The position numbers were made by a program, and so were the translations under genes. The notes under the pieces are model-generated. The model was given only the letters and a program-made list of their open reading frames with translations. It had not been told where the DNA came from and searched no databases. 64,000 nucleotides of DNA from Oerskovia flava (GTDB taxonomy: Bacteria; Actinomycetota; Actinomycetes; Actinomycetales; Cellulomonadaceae): the NCBI RefSeq assembly GCF_026163685.1, contig NZ_JAOXSR010000001.1, forward strand, positions 62,001 through 126,000. Reading direction: 5' to 3'. Shown one piece after another: positions 26,589 through 34,744 of the stretch; the first letter of the stretch is position 1; each line of letters opens with the position of its first letter.

Positions 26589-27193
26589 GCCTGCACCGCC
26601 GCCGCAGCGCGGCCGCCGCCGGGTCCCTGCGGCGCGCCACCTCGCAGTGGCGCACCCTCGTGTGGCTGACCGCGATGTGGATCCTGCTGTGGGGCGACCT
26701 GACCTGGGCGAACCTCCTCGCCGGGGCGCTCATCGCGTTCACGGTCCTGACCCTGCTCCCGCTGCCCTCCATCGCCGCGCAGGGCACCCTGCGGCTCGGA
26801 CCGTTCCTCGTGCTCGTCGGGCACTTCGTCCGCGACCTCGTCGTCGCCTCCGTCCAGGTGAGCATCCAGGTGCTGCGGCTGCGCCACACGCCGCGCGGCG
26901 CCGTCGTCGGGGTGCGGCTGCGCAATCCGTCGGACATCTACCTGACCATCACGGCCGAGCTGAACTCGCTCGTGCCGGGGTCGATCGTCGTCGAGGCCCA
27001 CCGACTGACGGGGATGCTCTACCTGCACGTGCTCGACCTCGACGCGGCCGGTGGGGCCGACGAGGTCCGCGCGCGGACCCTCGCGCTCGAGGCGCGCGTC
27101 CTGCGCGCGTTCGCGTCGAACACCGACCTCCGCGCGGCCGGGCTCTACCGCACCGGGCGCGCCGAACAGCCCGAGCCGACGGAGGTGGGCTGA
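26585..27193 (+). CDS. mnhE: Mrp antiporter subunit E
   Basis: 202-residue membrane subunit. Two or three N-terminal helices (TLVWLTAMWILLWGDLTWANLLAGALIA) precede the MnhE soluble domain with RNPSDIYLTITAELNSLVPGS and a DLDAA stretch. It is required for stable assembly in other Mrp systems. GTG/ATG overlap with mnhD is ATGA; the stop overlaps mnhF by one base (TGATG). Confidence 0.94.
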   Translation: MSLHRRRSAAAAGSLRRATSQWRTLVWLTAMWILLWGDLTWANLLAGALIAFTVLTLLPLPSIAAQGTLRLGPFLVLVGHFVRDLVVASVQVSIQVLRLRHTPRGAVVGVRLRNPSDIYLTITAELNSLVPGSIVVEAHRLTGMLYLHVLDLDAAGGADEVRARTLALEARVLRAFASNTDLRAAGLYRTGRAEQPEPTEVG

Positions 27194-27609
27194 TGTTCTG
27201 GGTGTTCCTCGGCTGCGGGATCCTGCTCGCGATCGGTGCGACCTGCGCGATCGTGCGGGCAGAGCGCGGTCCGTCCATGCTCGACCGCACCGTCGCGCTC
27301 GACGTGTTCACCACGACCCTCGTCGGCGCGATCGCGCTCGAGGCGGCGTGGTCGCGCCGCACCGAGACGATCCCCATTCTCGTCGTGCTCTCCCTCGTCG
27401 GGTTCGTGGGGTCGGTGACCATCGCCCGCTTCGCGTCCACCGAGCCGGAGGGCGAGAAGCGCATCCGCACGCACGAGGAGGTCGCGCAGGAGGACGCCGC
27501 GCGCCTCGCCGAGGAGGAGGCGGAGCGCATCGCGAACCCGCCCACCGCAGGGCCCCCGAGCACCGACTCCGAGCACCTCGGGGCGACACCGGACGGGGAG
27601 GTGCGCTGA
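27193..27609 (+). CDS. mnhF: Mrp antiporter subunit F
   Basis: 138-residue subunit. Residues 1-85 hold three membrane helices typical of MnhF, with RAERGPSMLDRTVALDVFTT as the signature. The remaining 50 residues are a charged Glu/Ala-rich tail not found in the shortest homologs. It starts at ATG 27193, sharing one base with the mnhE stop, and ends sharing one base with mnhG. Confidence 0.94.
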   Translation: MFWVFLGCGILLAIGATCAIVRAERGPSMLDRTVALDVFTTTLVGAIALEAAWSRRTETIPILVVLSLVGFVGSVTIARFASTEPEGEKRIRTHEEVAQEDAARLAEEEAERIANPPTAGPPSTDSEHLGATPDGEVR

Positions 27610-28049
27610 TGGACGGGCTCGACTGGGGAACGGTGGCGGACGCCGCCGCCGCCGTCTTCCTCGTGTGCGGCGCGTTCCTCGCGTTCGCCGCGGGCGTCGG
27701 CGTGGTGCGCTTCCCCGACCTGCTCGCCCGGATGCACGCGGCGACCAAGCCGCAGGTGCTCGGCCTCATCCTCGTGCTCATCGCCCTCGGGCTGCGGCTA
27801 CGCAGCTGGGAGATCGTCGGGACGCTCTTCCTCATCATGGTCTTCCAGCTGCTCACGTCGCCGGTCGCCGCGCACATGGTCGGCCGGGCGGGGTACCGCA
27901 CCGGCAAGGTCCGCACGGACCTGCTGGTGCTCGACGAGCTCACCGCGGACCAGGACGACGCCGAGCAGGCGGCAGGCAGCGAGAGTTCCCGGCCGGCGGA
28001 CGAGCGCGACGCGCGCGGTGAGGACGTCACTGGTAGACCGGGGACATGA
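27609..28049 (+). CDS. mnhG: Mrp antiporter subunit G
   Basis: 146-residue subunit with three membrane helices and the MnhG signature GVVRFPDLLARMHAATKPQVLGL. A hydrophilic acidic tail follows (about residue 105 on). The last codons overlap the start of a CDF transporter by 4 nt (ATGA), so the cation transporter is translationally coupled to the antiporter operon. Confidence 0.94.
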   Translation: MDGLDWGTVADAAAAVFLVCGAFLAFAAGVGVVRFPDLLARMHAATKPQVLGLILVLIALGLRLRSWEIVGTLFLIMVFQLLTSPVAAHMVGRAGYRTGKVRTDLLVLDELTADQDDAEQAAGSESSRPADERDARGEDVTGRPGT

Positions 28050-29032
28050 CGTCCCCTGCTCCGCCTGGCGCTCCACCGGCCAGCCCGCGCGTCGTCGGCC
28101 CGGACGCAGCGGGCGAGAGCACACGGACCGTCGTCGTCGCGTTCGCCGCGAACCTGCTGGTCGCGGTCGCCAAGTCGTTCGCCGCTGTCGTGACCGGCTC
28201 GGCGTCGATGGTGGCGGAGGCGGTGCACTCGTGGGCCGACACCGGCAACGAGGTCTTCCTGCTGGTCGCCGACCGGCGCGCACGTCGCCCGGCCGACCGT
28301 GCGCACCCGCTCGGGTCCGGGCGCGAGGCGTACGTGTGGTCGATGTTCGCGGCGATCGGGCTCTTCGCCGTGGGCGCCGGGGTGTCGATCACGCACGGCA
28401 TCCAGGAGCTCGTCGACCCGCAGCCCGCGGACAGCTTCGCCGTCGCCTACGCGGTGCTGGCGCTCGCGTTCGTCCTCGAGGGGGTCTCGTTCCTGCGCGC
28501 GGTCCGGCAGGTGCGGGCGGAGGCGCGCGCCGCCGAGCACGAGGTGCTTCAGCACGTCCTCGTGACGTCCGACCCGACGCTGCGGGCCGTCTTCGCCGAG
28601 GATGCCGCCGCCCTCGCGGGTCTGCTGGTGGCGTTCGGCGGGGTGCTCGCGCACCAGCTCACCGGGTCGCCCGTGCCCGACGCGGTCGGGTCGATCGTCG
28701 TGGGCGTGGTGCTGGCCGTCGTCTCCGTCGTCCTCATCGACCGCAACCGCCGGTTCCTGGTCGGGGAGGGCGCACGGCCCGAGACCCGGGCCGCGGTGCT
28801 GCGCGGCCTGCTCGCCCTGCCCGACGTCGACCGGGTCACCTACCTGCGGCTCGAGTACGTGGGGCCCCGGTCCCTCTACCTCGTCGCGAGCGTCGACCTG
28901 GTGGGCGACGAGGTGGAGTCGTCCGTCGCGCGGCGCCTCGACGAGCTGGAGCGCCGCGTCGCCCAGGTGCCTGCCATCGCCGGTGCGGTGTTCACCGTGT
29001 CGACGCCCGAGGAGCCCGCACTCAGGCCGTGA
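28046..29032 (+). CDS. Cation diffusion facilitator (CDF) transporter
   Basis: 328-residue CDF family exporter, expected to move Zn2+, Mn2+ or Fe2+ out of the cell against protons. The first metal site motif HSWADTGNE (HxxxD) lies in helix 2, about residue 61. The second site reads FAEDAAALAG, so it uses Glu-Asp where zinc-type members have HxxxD; this pattern marks the ZnT9-like branch. A cytoplasmic C-terminal domain of about 90 residues follows. Its ATG overlaps the mnhG stop, placing it as the last gene of the Mrp operon. Its end overlaps the convergent ogt gene by 11 bp. Confidence 0.9.
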   Translation: MTSPAPPGAPPASPRVVGPDAAGESTRTVVVAFAANLLVAVAKSFAAVVTGSASMVAEAVHSWADTGNEVFLLVADRRARRPADRAHPLGSGREAYVWSMFAAIGLFAVGAGVSITHGIQELVDPQPADSFAVAYAVLALAFVLEGVSFLRAVRQVRAEARAAEHEVLQHVLVTSDPTLRAVFAEDAAALAGLLVAFGGVLAHQLTGSPVPDAVGSIVVGVVLAVVSVVLIDRNRRFLVGEGARPETRAAVLRGLLALPDVDRVTYLRLEYVGPRSLYLVASVDLVGDEVESSVARRLDELERRVAQVPAIAGAVFTVSTPEEPALRP

Positions 29033-29567
29033 CCCGGGGAGCCTCGCGGTCGAGCAGCGACCGCTTGATCGCCAGCCCGTACCGGAAACCGCCGAGGGTG
29101 CCGTCGGTGCGCAGCACCCGGTGGCAGGGCACGAACAGGGCGGCCGCGTTCATCGCGCAGGCGCCCGCCGCGGCACGGACGGCCGCCGGGCGCCCCGAAC
29201 GGGCCGCGTACTCGGTGTACGTGACGGGGTCACCGGGCGCGACGGTCCGCAGCACGTCCCACGCGTGGCGGCGGAAGGGTCCGGACGTCTGACGGACGGT
29301 CACGGCGTCGATCGCCCGCACGTCGCCCCCGTAGTACGCGTCGACGGCCCGCGTCGCGGCGGCGACCTCCGGCGCGGCGGGGTCGCACGGGTGCAGCGAC
29401 GCCGGTCGCAGCCCGGGGTGCACGAGCGTGACCAGCTCGTCGGCCTGCGCGGTCCAGCCGGAGGCGAGCACGGCGCCGTCGGGCGCGACGACGACCGTGA
29501 ACGGGCCGTCGGGGGTCGAGGTCGTGGCGACGTGGGCGGTGGTCGTGTCGGTGGTCGTGCCGGTCAT
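29022..29567 (-). CDS. ogt: Methylated-DNA--protein-cysteine methyltransferase
   Basis: 181-residue suicide enzyme that transfers O6-methyl groups from guanine to its own cysteine. The active site is FVPCHRVLRTDGTLGGFRYG near the C-terminus. The N-terminal ferredoxin-like half is shorter and divergent. ATG 29567 overlaps the stop of the Ada-AlkA fusion gene (ATGA), so both are one operon and supply the two enzyme functions that the fusion itself lacks or has. Confidence 0.95.
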   Translation of the reverse strand: MTGTTTDTTTAHVATTSTPDGPFTVVVAPDGAVLASGWTAQADELVTLVHPGLRPASLHPCDPAAPEVAAATRAVDAYYGGDVRAIDAVTVRQTSGPFRRHAWDVLRTVAPGDPVTYTEYAARSGRPAAVRAAAGACAMNAAALFVPCHRVLRTDGTLGGFRYGLAIKRSLLDREAPRVTA

Positions 29568-31111
29568 CGGGCGGGTCCTTCCGTCGTGGGCGCGGTGCCG
29601 CGCCAGATGTGCATGCCCGCGTACGAGCGCCAGGGCGCCCAGGCGTGGGCGCGCTCGGCGAGCGCAGCGGGGGAGTGGGGGAGCGAGAGGGTCCGGGCGG
29701 CGGTGCGCAGGGCGCCGTCGGTGGCCAGGAGCACGTCCGGGTCGTGCAGGACGCGCAGGGCGACGTAGTCCGCCGTCCACGGGCCGACGCCCGGGCGGGC
29801 GACGAGCGCCGCGCGGAGCCGGGCCGGGTCCTCAGCGGCGGAGACGACGAGCTCACCGCTCGCGAGCGCGTGCGCGACGTCGAGGATCGTCGTGGTCCGT
29901 CGGGCCGGGCCGCGCAGGTGGTCGCGCCCGCCGGCGGCGACCTGGTCCGCCGTCGGGAAGAGCCGGGTGAGCCCCGCGAACCGCGAGGTGTACGGCGTGC
30001 CGAGGGTGCCGAGGCGCGTGAGGTGCGTCCGGGCGGCGGCGACCGAGATCTGCTGGCCGACGAGCGCGCGCAGCACGATCTCGTGCGGGTCCACCGTGCC
30101 GGGGACGCGGATCCCAGGGGTACGTGCGACGCCGGGGGCGAGGACGGGGTCGCGGCCGAGCACGTCGTCGACGGCGCCGGGGTCGGCGTCGAGGTCGAAC
30201 AGGCGGCGGATGCGCGAGATTGCGGCCGGCAGGTCCGCGACCGAGGTGAGCTCGAGCCGGATCGTGAACCGCGACCCCGGGCGGCGGCCCCGCCGTAGGC
30301 CCTCGTCGGTGGCGTACCGGGCCTCGAACGCACCGGGCCCGCGGGGCAGCGCCAGAGTGCGGGCGTAGGTCGGGCCGCCGGGCGCGCCGGGGTCCGCGAC
30401 CTCGACCCCGCTCACCGCCCGGCCGGCGAGGAAGGCGAAGATGCCGGCGTCGTACGGCTCGCGCACGGGGAGCGTGAGCTCGATGAGGCTCGTGGTGCCG
30501 GACGGGTGGGTGGGGCGCGCCCGGGCCCGCAGGGCGCTCGGCGTCGCGTCGAACACCTCGGTGATCGTGTCGTTGAACTGCCGGATGCTGCCGAACCCGG
30601 CGGCGAACGCGACGTCCGCCAGGCGCAGGTCCGTGCCGGTGAGCAGCGTGCGGGCGGTCTGGGCGCGGCGCGCACGGGCCAGGGAGACGGGCCCGGCGCC
30701 GAGCTCGTCGACGAGGACGCGGTGCACGTGCCGGGCGGAGTAGCCGAGCCGTCGGGCGAGCCCGTCCACCCCCTCGCGGTCGACCACGCCGTCCTCGACG
30801 AGGCGCATCGCCCGCGCGGAGAGGTCGTGCGCGAGGTCCCACGACGGCGTGCCCGGCACGGCCTCCGGCAGGCAGCGCTTGCACGCCCGGTACCCGGCCT
30901 CGTGGGCCGCGGCCGACGTGACGTAGAACGTGACGTTCTCCGGCTTGGGCGTGCGCGCGGGGCACGACGGTCGGCAGTAGATGCCCGTGGTCCGCACGGC
31001 CGTGATGAACTGCCCGTCGAACCGGCGGTCGCGGGAGGCGATCGCCCGGTAGCGCTCGGCGAAGAGCGGGCCGGTGACAGTGGCCGTCGGCGGTGCGGTC
31101 GAGGTGGGCAT
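29564..31111 (-). CDS. alkA: Ada regulatory domain fused to AlkA 3-methyladenine DNA glycosylase
   Basis: 515-residue bifunctional protein. Residues about 17-85 form the Ada methylphosphotriester-sensing zinc domain, with Cys46, Cys50, Cys77 and Cys80 (YCRPSCPARTPKPENVTFY, ACKRCLP). About 90-200 are two AraC-type helix-turn-helix units. About 215-515 are AlkA, with the helix-hairpin-helix RPGVGPWTADYVALR and catalytic Asp in the following segment. It senses alkylation damage at Cys46, activates transcription and excises alkylated bases. GAGAAT ends 6 nt before the ATG, suggesting a leaderless, probably autoregulated mRNA. Partner: ogt, overlapping by 4 nt. Confidence 0.95.
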   Translation of the reverse strand: MPTSTAPPTATVTGPLFAERYRAIASRDRRFDGQFITAVRTTGIYCRPSCPARTPKPENVTFYVTSAAAHEAGYRACKRCLPEAVPGTPSWDLAHDLSARAMRLVEDGVVDREGVDGLARRLGYSARHVHRVLVDELGAGPVSLARARRAQTARTLLTGTDLRLADVAFAAGFGSIRQFNDTITEVFDATPSALRARARPTHPSGTTSLIELTLPVREPYDAGIFAFLAGRAVSGVEVADPGAPGGPTYARTLALPRGPGAFEARYATDEGLRRGRRPGSRFTIRLELTSVADLPAAISRIRRLFDLDADPGAVDDVLGRDPVLAPGVARTPGIRVPGTVDPHEIVLRALVGQQISVAAARTHLTRLGTLGTPYTSRFAGLTRLFPTADQVAAGGRDHLRGPARRTTTILDVAHALASGELVVSAAEDPARLRAALVARPGVGPWTADYVALRVLHDPDVLLATDGALRTAARTLSLPHSPAALAERAHAWAPWRSYAGMHIWRGTAPTTEGPAR

Positions 31112-31178
31112 GCCTCGATTCTCGCGCCCTCGACCCGGCGTTGCCTAGCGGGAATCGGACACGGCGGTCGCTGCCGTC

Positions 31179-31766
31179 TCAGCCTTGGGGGTCGGCCCTG
31201 CCGGGCGGTTCGCCGTCGAGCAGGCGGAGAAAACGTCGCAGCGTTCGGGACAGCGCCACGATCTCCTCGTCGTCGAGCCCCGCGACGAGGTCGTCCTCGT
31301 GGGCGAGCAGCTGCTCGACGGTGCGCTCGACGAGCTCTCGGCCTGCCGGGGTGAGCTCCACCCAGACGGCGAGGCGACCGCCGGGCAGCCCTCCGGATCC
31401 CGCTCCCTGTCCCGCGGCCGGGTCTCCGCCGGGGACGCGGCGCACGAGACCGTCCCCCTCGGCCCGGTCGACGCGCTGCGTGATCGCACCGCGGCTGACG
31501 CGGCAGCGGTCGGCGAGCTCGCTCGCGCGGAGCCGGTACGGGGGGCCGGAGCGGCGCAGGGTCGCGAGGAGGTCACGGATCGCCGGGTCCATGCCGAGCG
31601 CGGCCATGGTGCGGCGCCGGTCGTCCTCGAGGACCTTGGCGATCCGGCGGATCCGCGTCAGGACACCGATCGAGCGCAGGGGCAGGTCGGGACGCTCGCG
31701 CGCCCACTCCTCCTGGATCAGGTCGACGTCGTCGAGGGTGGGGTCGGTGGGGTGGGCTATTGACAC
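31179..31766 (-). CDS. MarR-family regulator
   Basis: 195-residue winged-helix regulator. The core reads LRASELADRCRVSRGAITQRVDRAEGDGLVRRV (about residues 78-110), with the wing followed by a glycine-rich insertion before the C-terminal dimer helices. The GTG start lies 6 nt after TAAACT, so the transcript is probably leaderless. It is divergent from an SDR gene, and a perfect 14-bp palindrome between them overlaps both promoters. It most likely represses both in response to a small phenolic or oxidant ligand, which is unknown. Confidence 0.88.
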   Translation of the reverse strand: MSIAHPTDPTLDDVDLIQEEWARERPDLPLRSIGVLTRIRRIAKVLEDDRRRTMAALGMDPAIRDLLATLRRSGPPYRLRASELADRCRVSRGAITQRVDRAEGDGLVRRVPGGDPAAGQGAGSGGLPGGRLAVWVELTPAGRELVERTVEQLLAHEDDLVAGLDDEEIVALSRTLRRFLRLLDGEPPGRADPQG

Positions 31767-31788
31767 GTTCTGAGTTTAGACCTAAACA
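31760..31788 (+). promoter_or_regulatory. Divergent MarR operator and promoter
   Basis: On the plus strand, a perfect TTGACA (31760-31765), 17 bp, then TAAACA (31783-31788) drive the SDR gene. The palindrome GTTTAG-AC-CTAAAC (31774-31787) covers this -10 and also the minus-strand TAAACT -10 of marR (31773-31778). A single bound dimer would shut both. Confidence 0.75.
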
Positions 31789-31796
31789 TGGTGCCC

Positions 31797-32531
31797 ATGA
31801 CAGTGCGCAGAGTGATCATCACCGGGGGCGGCACCGGCATCGGACGGGCTTGCGCCGCACGCTTCGCCCGTGCCGGCGACGAGGTATGGGTGACCGGCCG
31901 CCGTCGGGCGCCGCTGGACGAGGTGGCCACGGACCTGGGCGTCACCGCGCTGAGCTTCGACGCCTCCGACCCCGAACAGGTGGCCACCGCGCTGGACCAC
32001 CTGCCGAGCAGCGTGGACGTCCTGGTCCACTGTGCGGGCGGCGTCGCGCGGACCCCCGGCCCCGAGAGCCCGGGGGAGGCGGCACGGCTGGCCGCGGTGG
32101 CCGCCGAGTGGCGTGCGAGCCACTCGGCGAATGTCCTCACCGCCGTCCTCGTCACCGCGGCGCTGGCCGGACGGCTCGTCGAAGGCGCCCGGGTGGTCGC
32201 GATCGGGTCCATCGCCGCGCGCACGGGCGCGGGGTCGTACGGCGCGGCGAAGGCGGCGCTCGAGGCGTGGGCCGTGGGCCAGGCGCGAGCGCTCGGGCCC
32301 CGGGGCATCACGGTCAACGTCGTCTCGCCCGGACTCACCGAGGACACCGAGTTCTTCGGCGACACCATGACGCCCGCCCGGCGGGAGCGCCTGGTCGCGG
32401 AGACCCTGACCGGTCGCGCCGGGACGCCGGACGACGTCGCCGCCCTGGTCACCTTCCTCGCCTCCCCGGAGGCCGGGCACGTCACGAGCCAGGTCGTGCC
32501 GGTCAACGGTGGCGCCCAGGCCGCGCGATGA
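31797..32531 (+). CDS. SDR-family oxidoreductase
   Basis: 244-residue NAD(P)-dependent short-chain dehydrogenase/reductase. Cofactor motif GGGTGIG lies at residue about 9-15, then NAG-equivalent VHCAGG. The catalytic Ser is in IGSIAARTG, the YxxxK triad in SYGAAKAAL, and a PGLTEDTEF loop follows. ATG 31797 is preferred over the ATG 9 nt upstream, which falls inside the predicted -10/start-site region. Divergent MarR control suggests a role in aldehyde, quinone or xenobiotic reduction; substrate unknown. Confidence 0.88.
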   Translation: MTVRRVIITGGGTGIGRACAARFARAGDEVWVTGRRRAPLDEVATDLGVTALSFDASDPEQVATALDHLPSSVDVLVHCAGGVARTPGPESPGEAARLAAVAAEWRASHSANVLTAVLVTAALAGRLVEGARVVAIGSIAARTGAGSYGAAKAALEAWAVGQARALGPRGITVNVVSPGLTEDTEFFGDTMTPARRERLVAETLTGRAGTPDDVAALVTFLASPEAGHVTSQVVPVNGGAQAAR

Positions 32532-32571
32532 GAGCCGTGGCCGAACCTGCGGCCTCGCCCGGACCCCTGCC

Positions 32572-33591
32572 TCAGCCTCGCGCAGGGCTCTCGGCCACAC
32601 CCTGGACCCCGCGGCGCGCCAACCAGTCGAGGACCTCGGCCAGGTAGCGGCTCCGGGCCGGCTCCGGGGACAGGGCGAGGTCGTGCGCGCCGCCGTCGAC
32701 CGTCGCGAGGGTCACGTCGTGGCCGAGCCCCGGAGCGCGCGCCCGGATGTGCTCGACATCGAGCACGCTGTCGGTCGTCAGGAGGTCCCGGTGCCAGTGC
32801 TTCGACGGTCCGGACCGGTCGGAGGTCAGCACGAGCACCGGGCAGTCGATGTCGAGCCCACGCGCGATCCGGGCGTGCGCGCGCCGGATCGTGCGGAACC
32901 ACCCGGCGCGCGCAGGGAAGCCCTCGTGCGGCTTCCACGCGAGGTCGTAGTCCCACTCCCCGCCGGTCTGCGCGTGCAGCGCGCGGCCCCAGTGCGGGTC
33001 GAGACTGCCGACGACGAGCCGCGGCGCGATCCTGCCGAGCGCGTCGAGCACCCACGTGCCGGGGACGCGGGTGAACCAGTTCTCGTTGAGGTCGAACCAG
33101 GGGCTGTTGAGGACGAGCGCCCGGACCTGCCCGGGGCGGGCGTCCGTCCACAGGCTCGCGATCAGGCCGCCGGTCGAGTGCCCGAGGAGGACGACGTCGT
33201 CGTGCCCCTCTGCGCGGATCGCCCGCACGGCGGCGTCGAGGTCCTGCGCGTAGACACCGAGGTCGGTGACGTAGTTGGGCCCGTCGTCCGGGCTCCCAAG
33301 GGCCTCTCTCGACCCCTGCCCGATCGACCGTCCGTACCCACGAAGGTCGACCGCGTAGAAGCGGTACCCGCGCGACTCGAACGCCTCGGCGACGTGCATC
33401 TGGAAGAAGTAGTCGACGAACCCGTGCACGTACAGGACCGCGGGCGCGCCCGCGAGCGGGTCCTGCCCGACGTCGGGCACCCGGCGGCGCACGAGCGTCG
33501 CCACCGCGCCGGCCGGCAGCGCGAGGGGTCGGGCGACCCAGTCCTCGCCGAGCACGTCGGTGCGCCAGGGGGTCGTGGGTTCCTCGGTCAC
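32572..33591 (-). CDS. Alpha/beta hydrolase (lysophospholipase/monoacylglycerol lipase-like)
   Basis: 339-residue serine hydrolase. The oxyanion segment YVHGFVDYFFQ, nucleophile elbow LLGHSTGGLIA, an acidic residue in LVLTSDRSGPS and the catalytic histidine in DGGAHDL are all present. Similar to serine aminopeptidase S33-like lipases. No signal peptide. It is divergent from the CoA hydrolase gene with an 86-bp spacer. The substrate is probably a lipid ester; this is inferred from family only. Confidence 0.87.
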   Translation of the reverse strand: MTEEPTTPWRTDVLGEDWVARPLALPAGAVATLVRRRVPDVGQDPLAGAPAVLYVHGFVDYFFQMHVAEAFESRGYRFYAVDLRGYGRSIGQGSREALGSPDDGPNYVTDLGVYAQDLDAAVRAIRAEGHDDVVLLGHSTGGLIASLWTDARPGQVRALVLNSPWFDLNENWFTRVPGTWVLDALGRIAPRLVVGSLDPHWGRALHAQTGGEWDYDLAWKPHEGFPARAGWFRTIRRAHARIARGLDIDCPVLVLTSDRSGPSKHWHRDLLTTDSVLDVEHIRARAPGLGHDVTLATVDGGAHDLALSPEPARSRYLAEVLDWLARRGVQGVAESPARG

Positions 33592-33677
33592 GCGTCACCT
33601 CTCGTCGTCGGGCCGCTGGTCGCGGTGCCGCGACGAGCCGGTCACCACCTCACCACACGCGGGGGTACCGTGCCAGG

Positions 33678-34727
33678 GTGACGAGCCGGATCCTCGCCCA
33701 CGCCGACGGCGGCCTGGGCCACCTGACCCTCGACCGACCGCGTGCGCTCAACGCGCTGGACCACCTCACGCTCGACGAGGTCGCCGGCGTGCTCGAGGCC
33801 TGGCGGGACGACCCGGCGGTCGCCGCCGTCGTCCTCGACGGGGCCGGTGAGCGCGGGTTCTGCGCGGGCGGCGACATCCGTGAGCTCTACGGGTCCGTCA
33901 CGGACGGTCGCCACCCCGACGCGCGCCGGTACTTCCGGCGCGAGTACGCCCTCGACGCCGCGATCGCCGAGTACCCGAAGCCGGTCGTCGCGATCATGGA
34001 CGGCATCACCATGGGTGGTGGTGTGGGGCTGTCCGGGCACGCGGCCGTGCGCGTCGTCACCGAACGCTCGCGCGTCGCCATGCCGGAGACCCGGATCGGC
34101 TTCACGCCCGACGTCGGCGGGTCGTGGCTCCTCGCACGGGCGCCCGGCCACCTCGGGGAGCACCTCGCCCTCACGGGCGCGAGCATGACGGGCGCCGACG
34201 CGATCCACGCCGGGTTCGCCGACCACCTCGTCCCGGCCGACCGGTTGCCCGCGCTCGTGGACGAGCTGCGGCGCACCGGGGACGTCGCCGAGGCCGTCGC
34301 GCGGTACGCCGTCGCCCCGCCCGAGGCGCCGCTCGCCGCCCGTCGTGCGCACGTCGACGCCTGCTACGCCGCCGCCACGGTCGAGGAGATCGTCGACCGG
34401 CTGCACGACGCCGCGCGGCGTGGCGACGAGCAGGCGGCCCAGGAGGTCGCGACGCTCGAGGCGCTGTCGCCCACCGCGCTCACGGTGACGCTCGCGGCGG
34501 TGCGCCGCGCGCGCGACCTGCCCACGCTGCGCCGTGCCCTCGAGCAGGAGTACGGGCTGGTCTCGTGGTTCATCGAGACGCAGCCCGACCTGCCCGAGGG
34601 CATCCGCGCCCAGGTGATCGACAAGGACCGCTCGCCGCGATGGCGACCTGCGACCCTCGCCGAGCTCGACCCGGGCGTCGCGCACGCCGCGCTCGCGTAC
34701 GTGCCGCCCGAGCCGCTCTGGGGCTGA
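33678..34727 (+). CDS. Enoyl-CoA hydratase/isomerase family, 3-hydroxyisobutyryl-CoA hydrolase-like
   Basis: 349-residue crotonase-fold protein with the C-terminal extension typical of 3-hydroxyisobutyryl-CoA hydrolases in valine degradation. Visible motifs are RGFCAGGDIRELYG (oxyanion loop), GITMGGGVGLSGHAAVRVVTE, and RVAMPETRIGFTPDVGGSW with the active-site Glu and Asp. TACCGT ends 6 nt before the GTG start (leaderless). It stands alone, with no other valine-pathway genes beside it. Confidence 0.92.
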   Translation: MTSRILAHADGGLGHLTLDRPRALNALDHLTLDEVAGVLEAWRDDPAVAAVVLDGAGERGFCAGGDIRELYGSVTDGRHPDARRYFRREYALDAAIAEYPKPVVAIMDGITMGGGVGLSGHAAVRVVTERSRVAMPETRIGFTPDVGGSWLLARAPGHLGEHLALTGASMTGADAIHAGFADHLVPADRLPALVDELRRTGDVAEAVARYAVAPPEAPLAARRAHVDACYAAATVEEIVDRLHDAARRGDEQAAQEVATLEALSPTALTVTLAAVRRARDLPTLRRALEQEYGLVSWFIETQPDLPEGIRAQVIDKDRSPRWRPATLAELDPGVAHAALAYVPPEPLWG

Positions 34728-34744
34728 CGTTCAGCCGCGCGACG

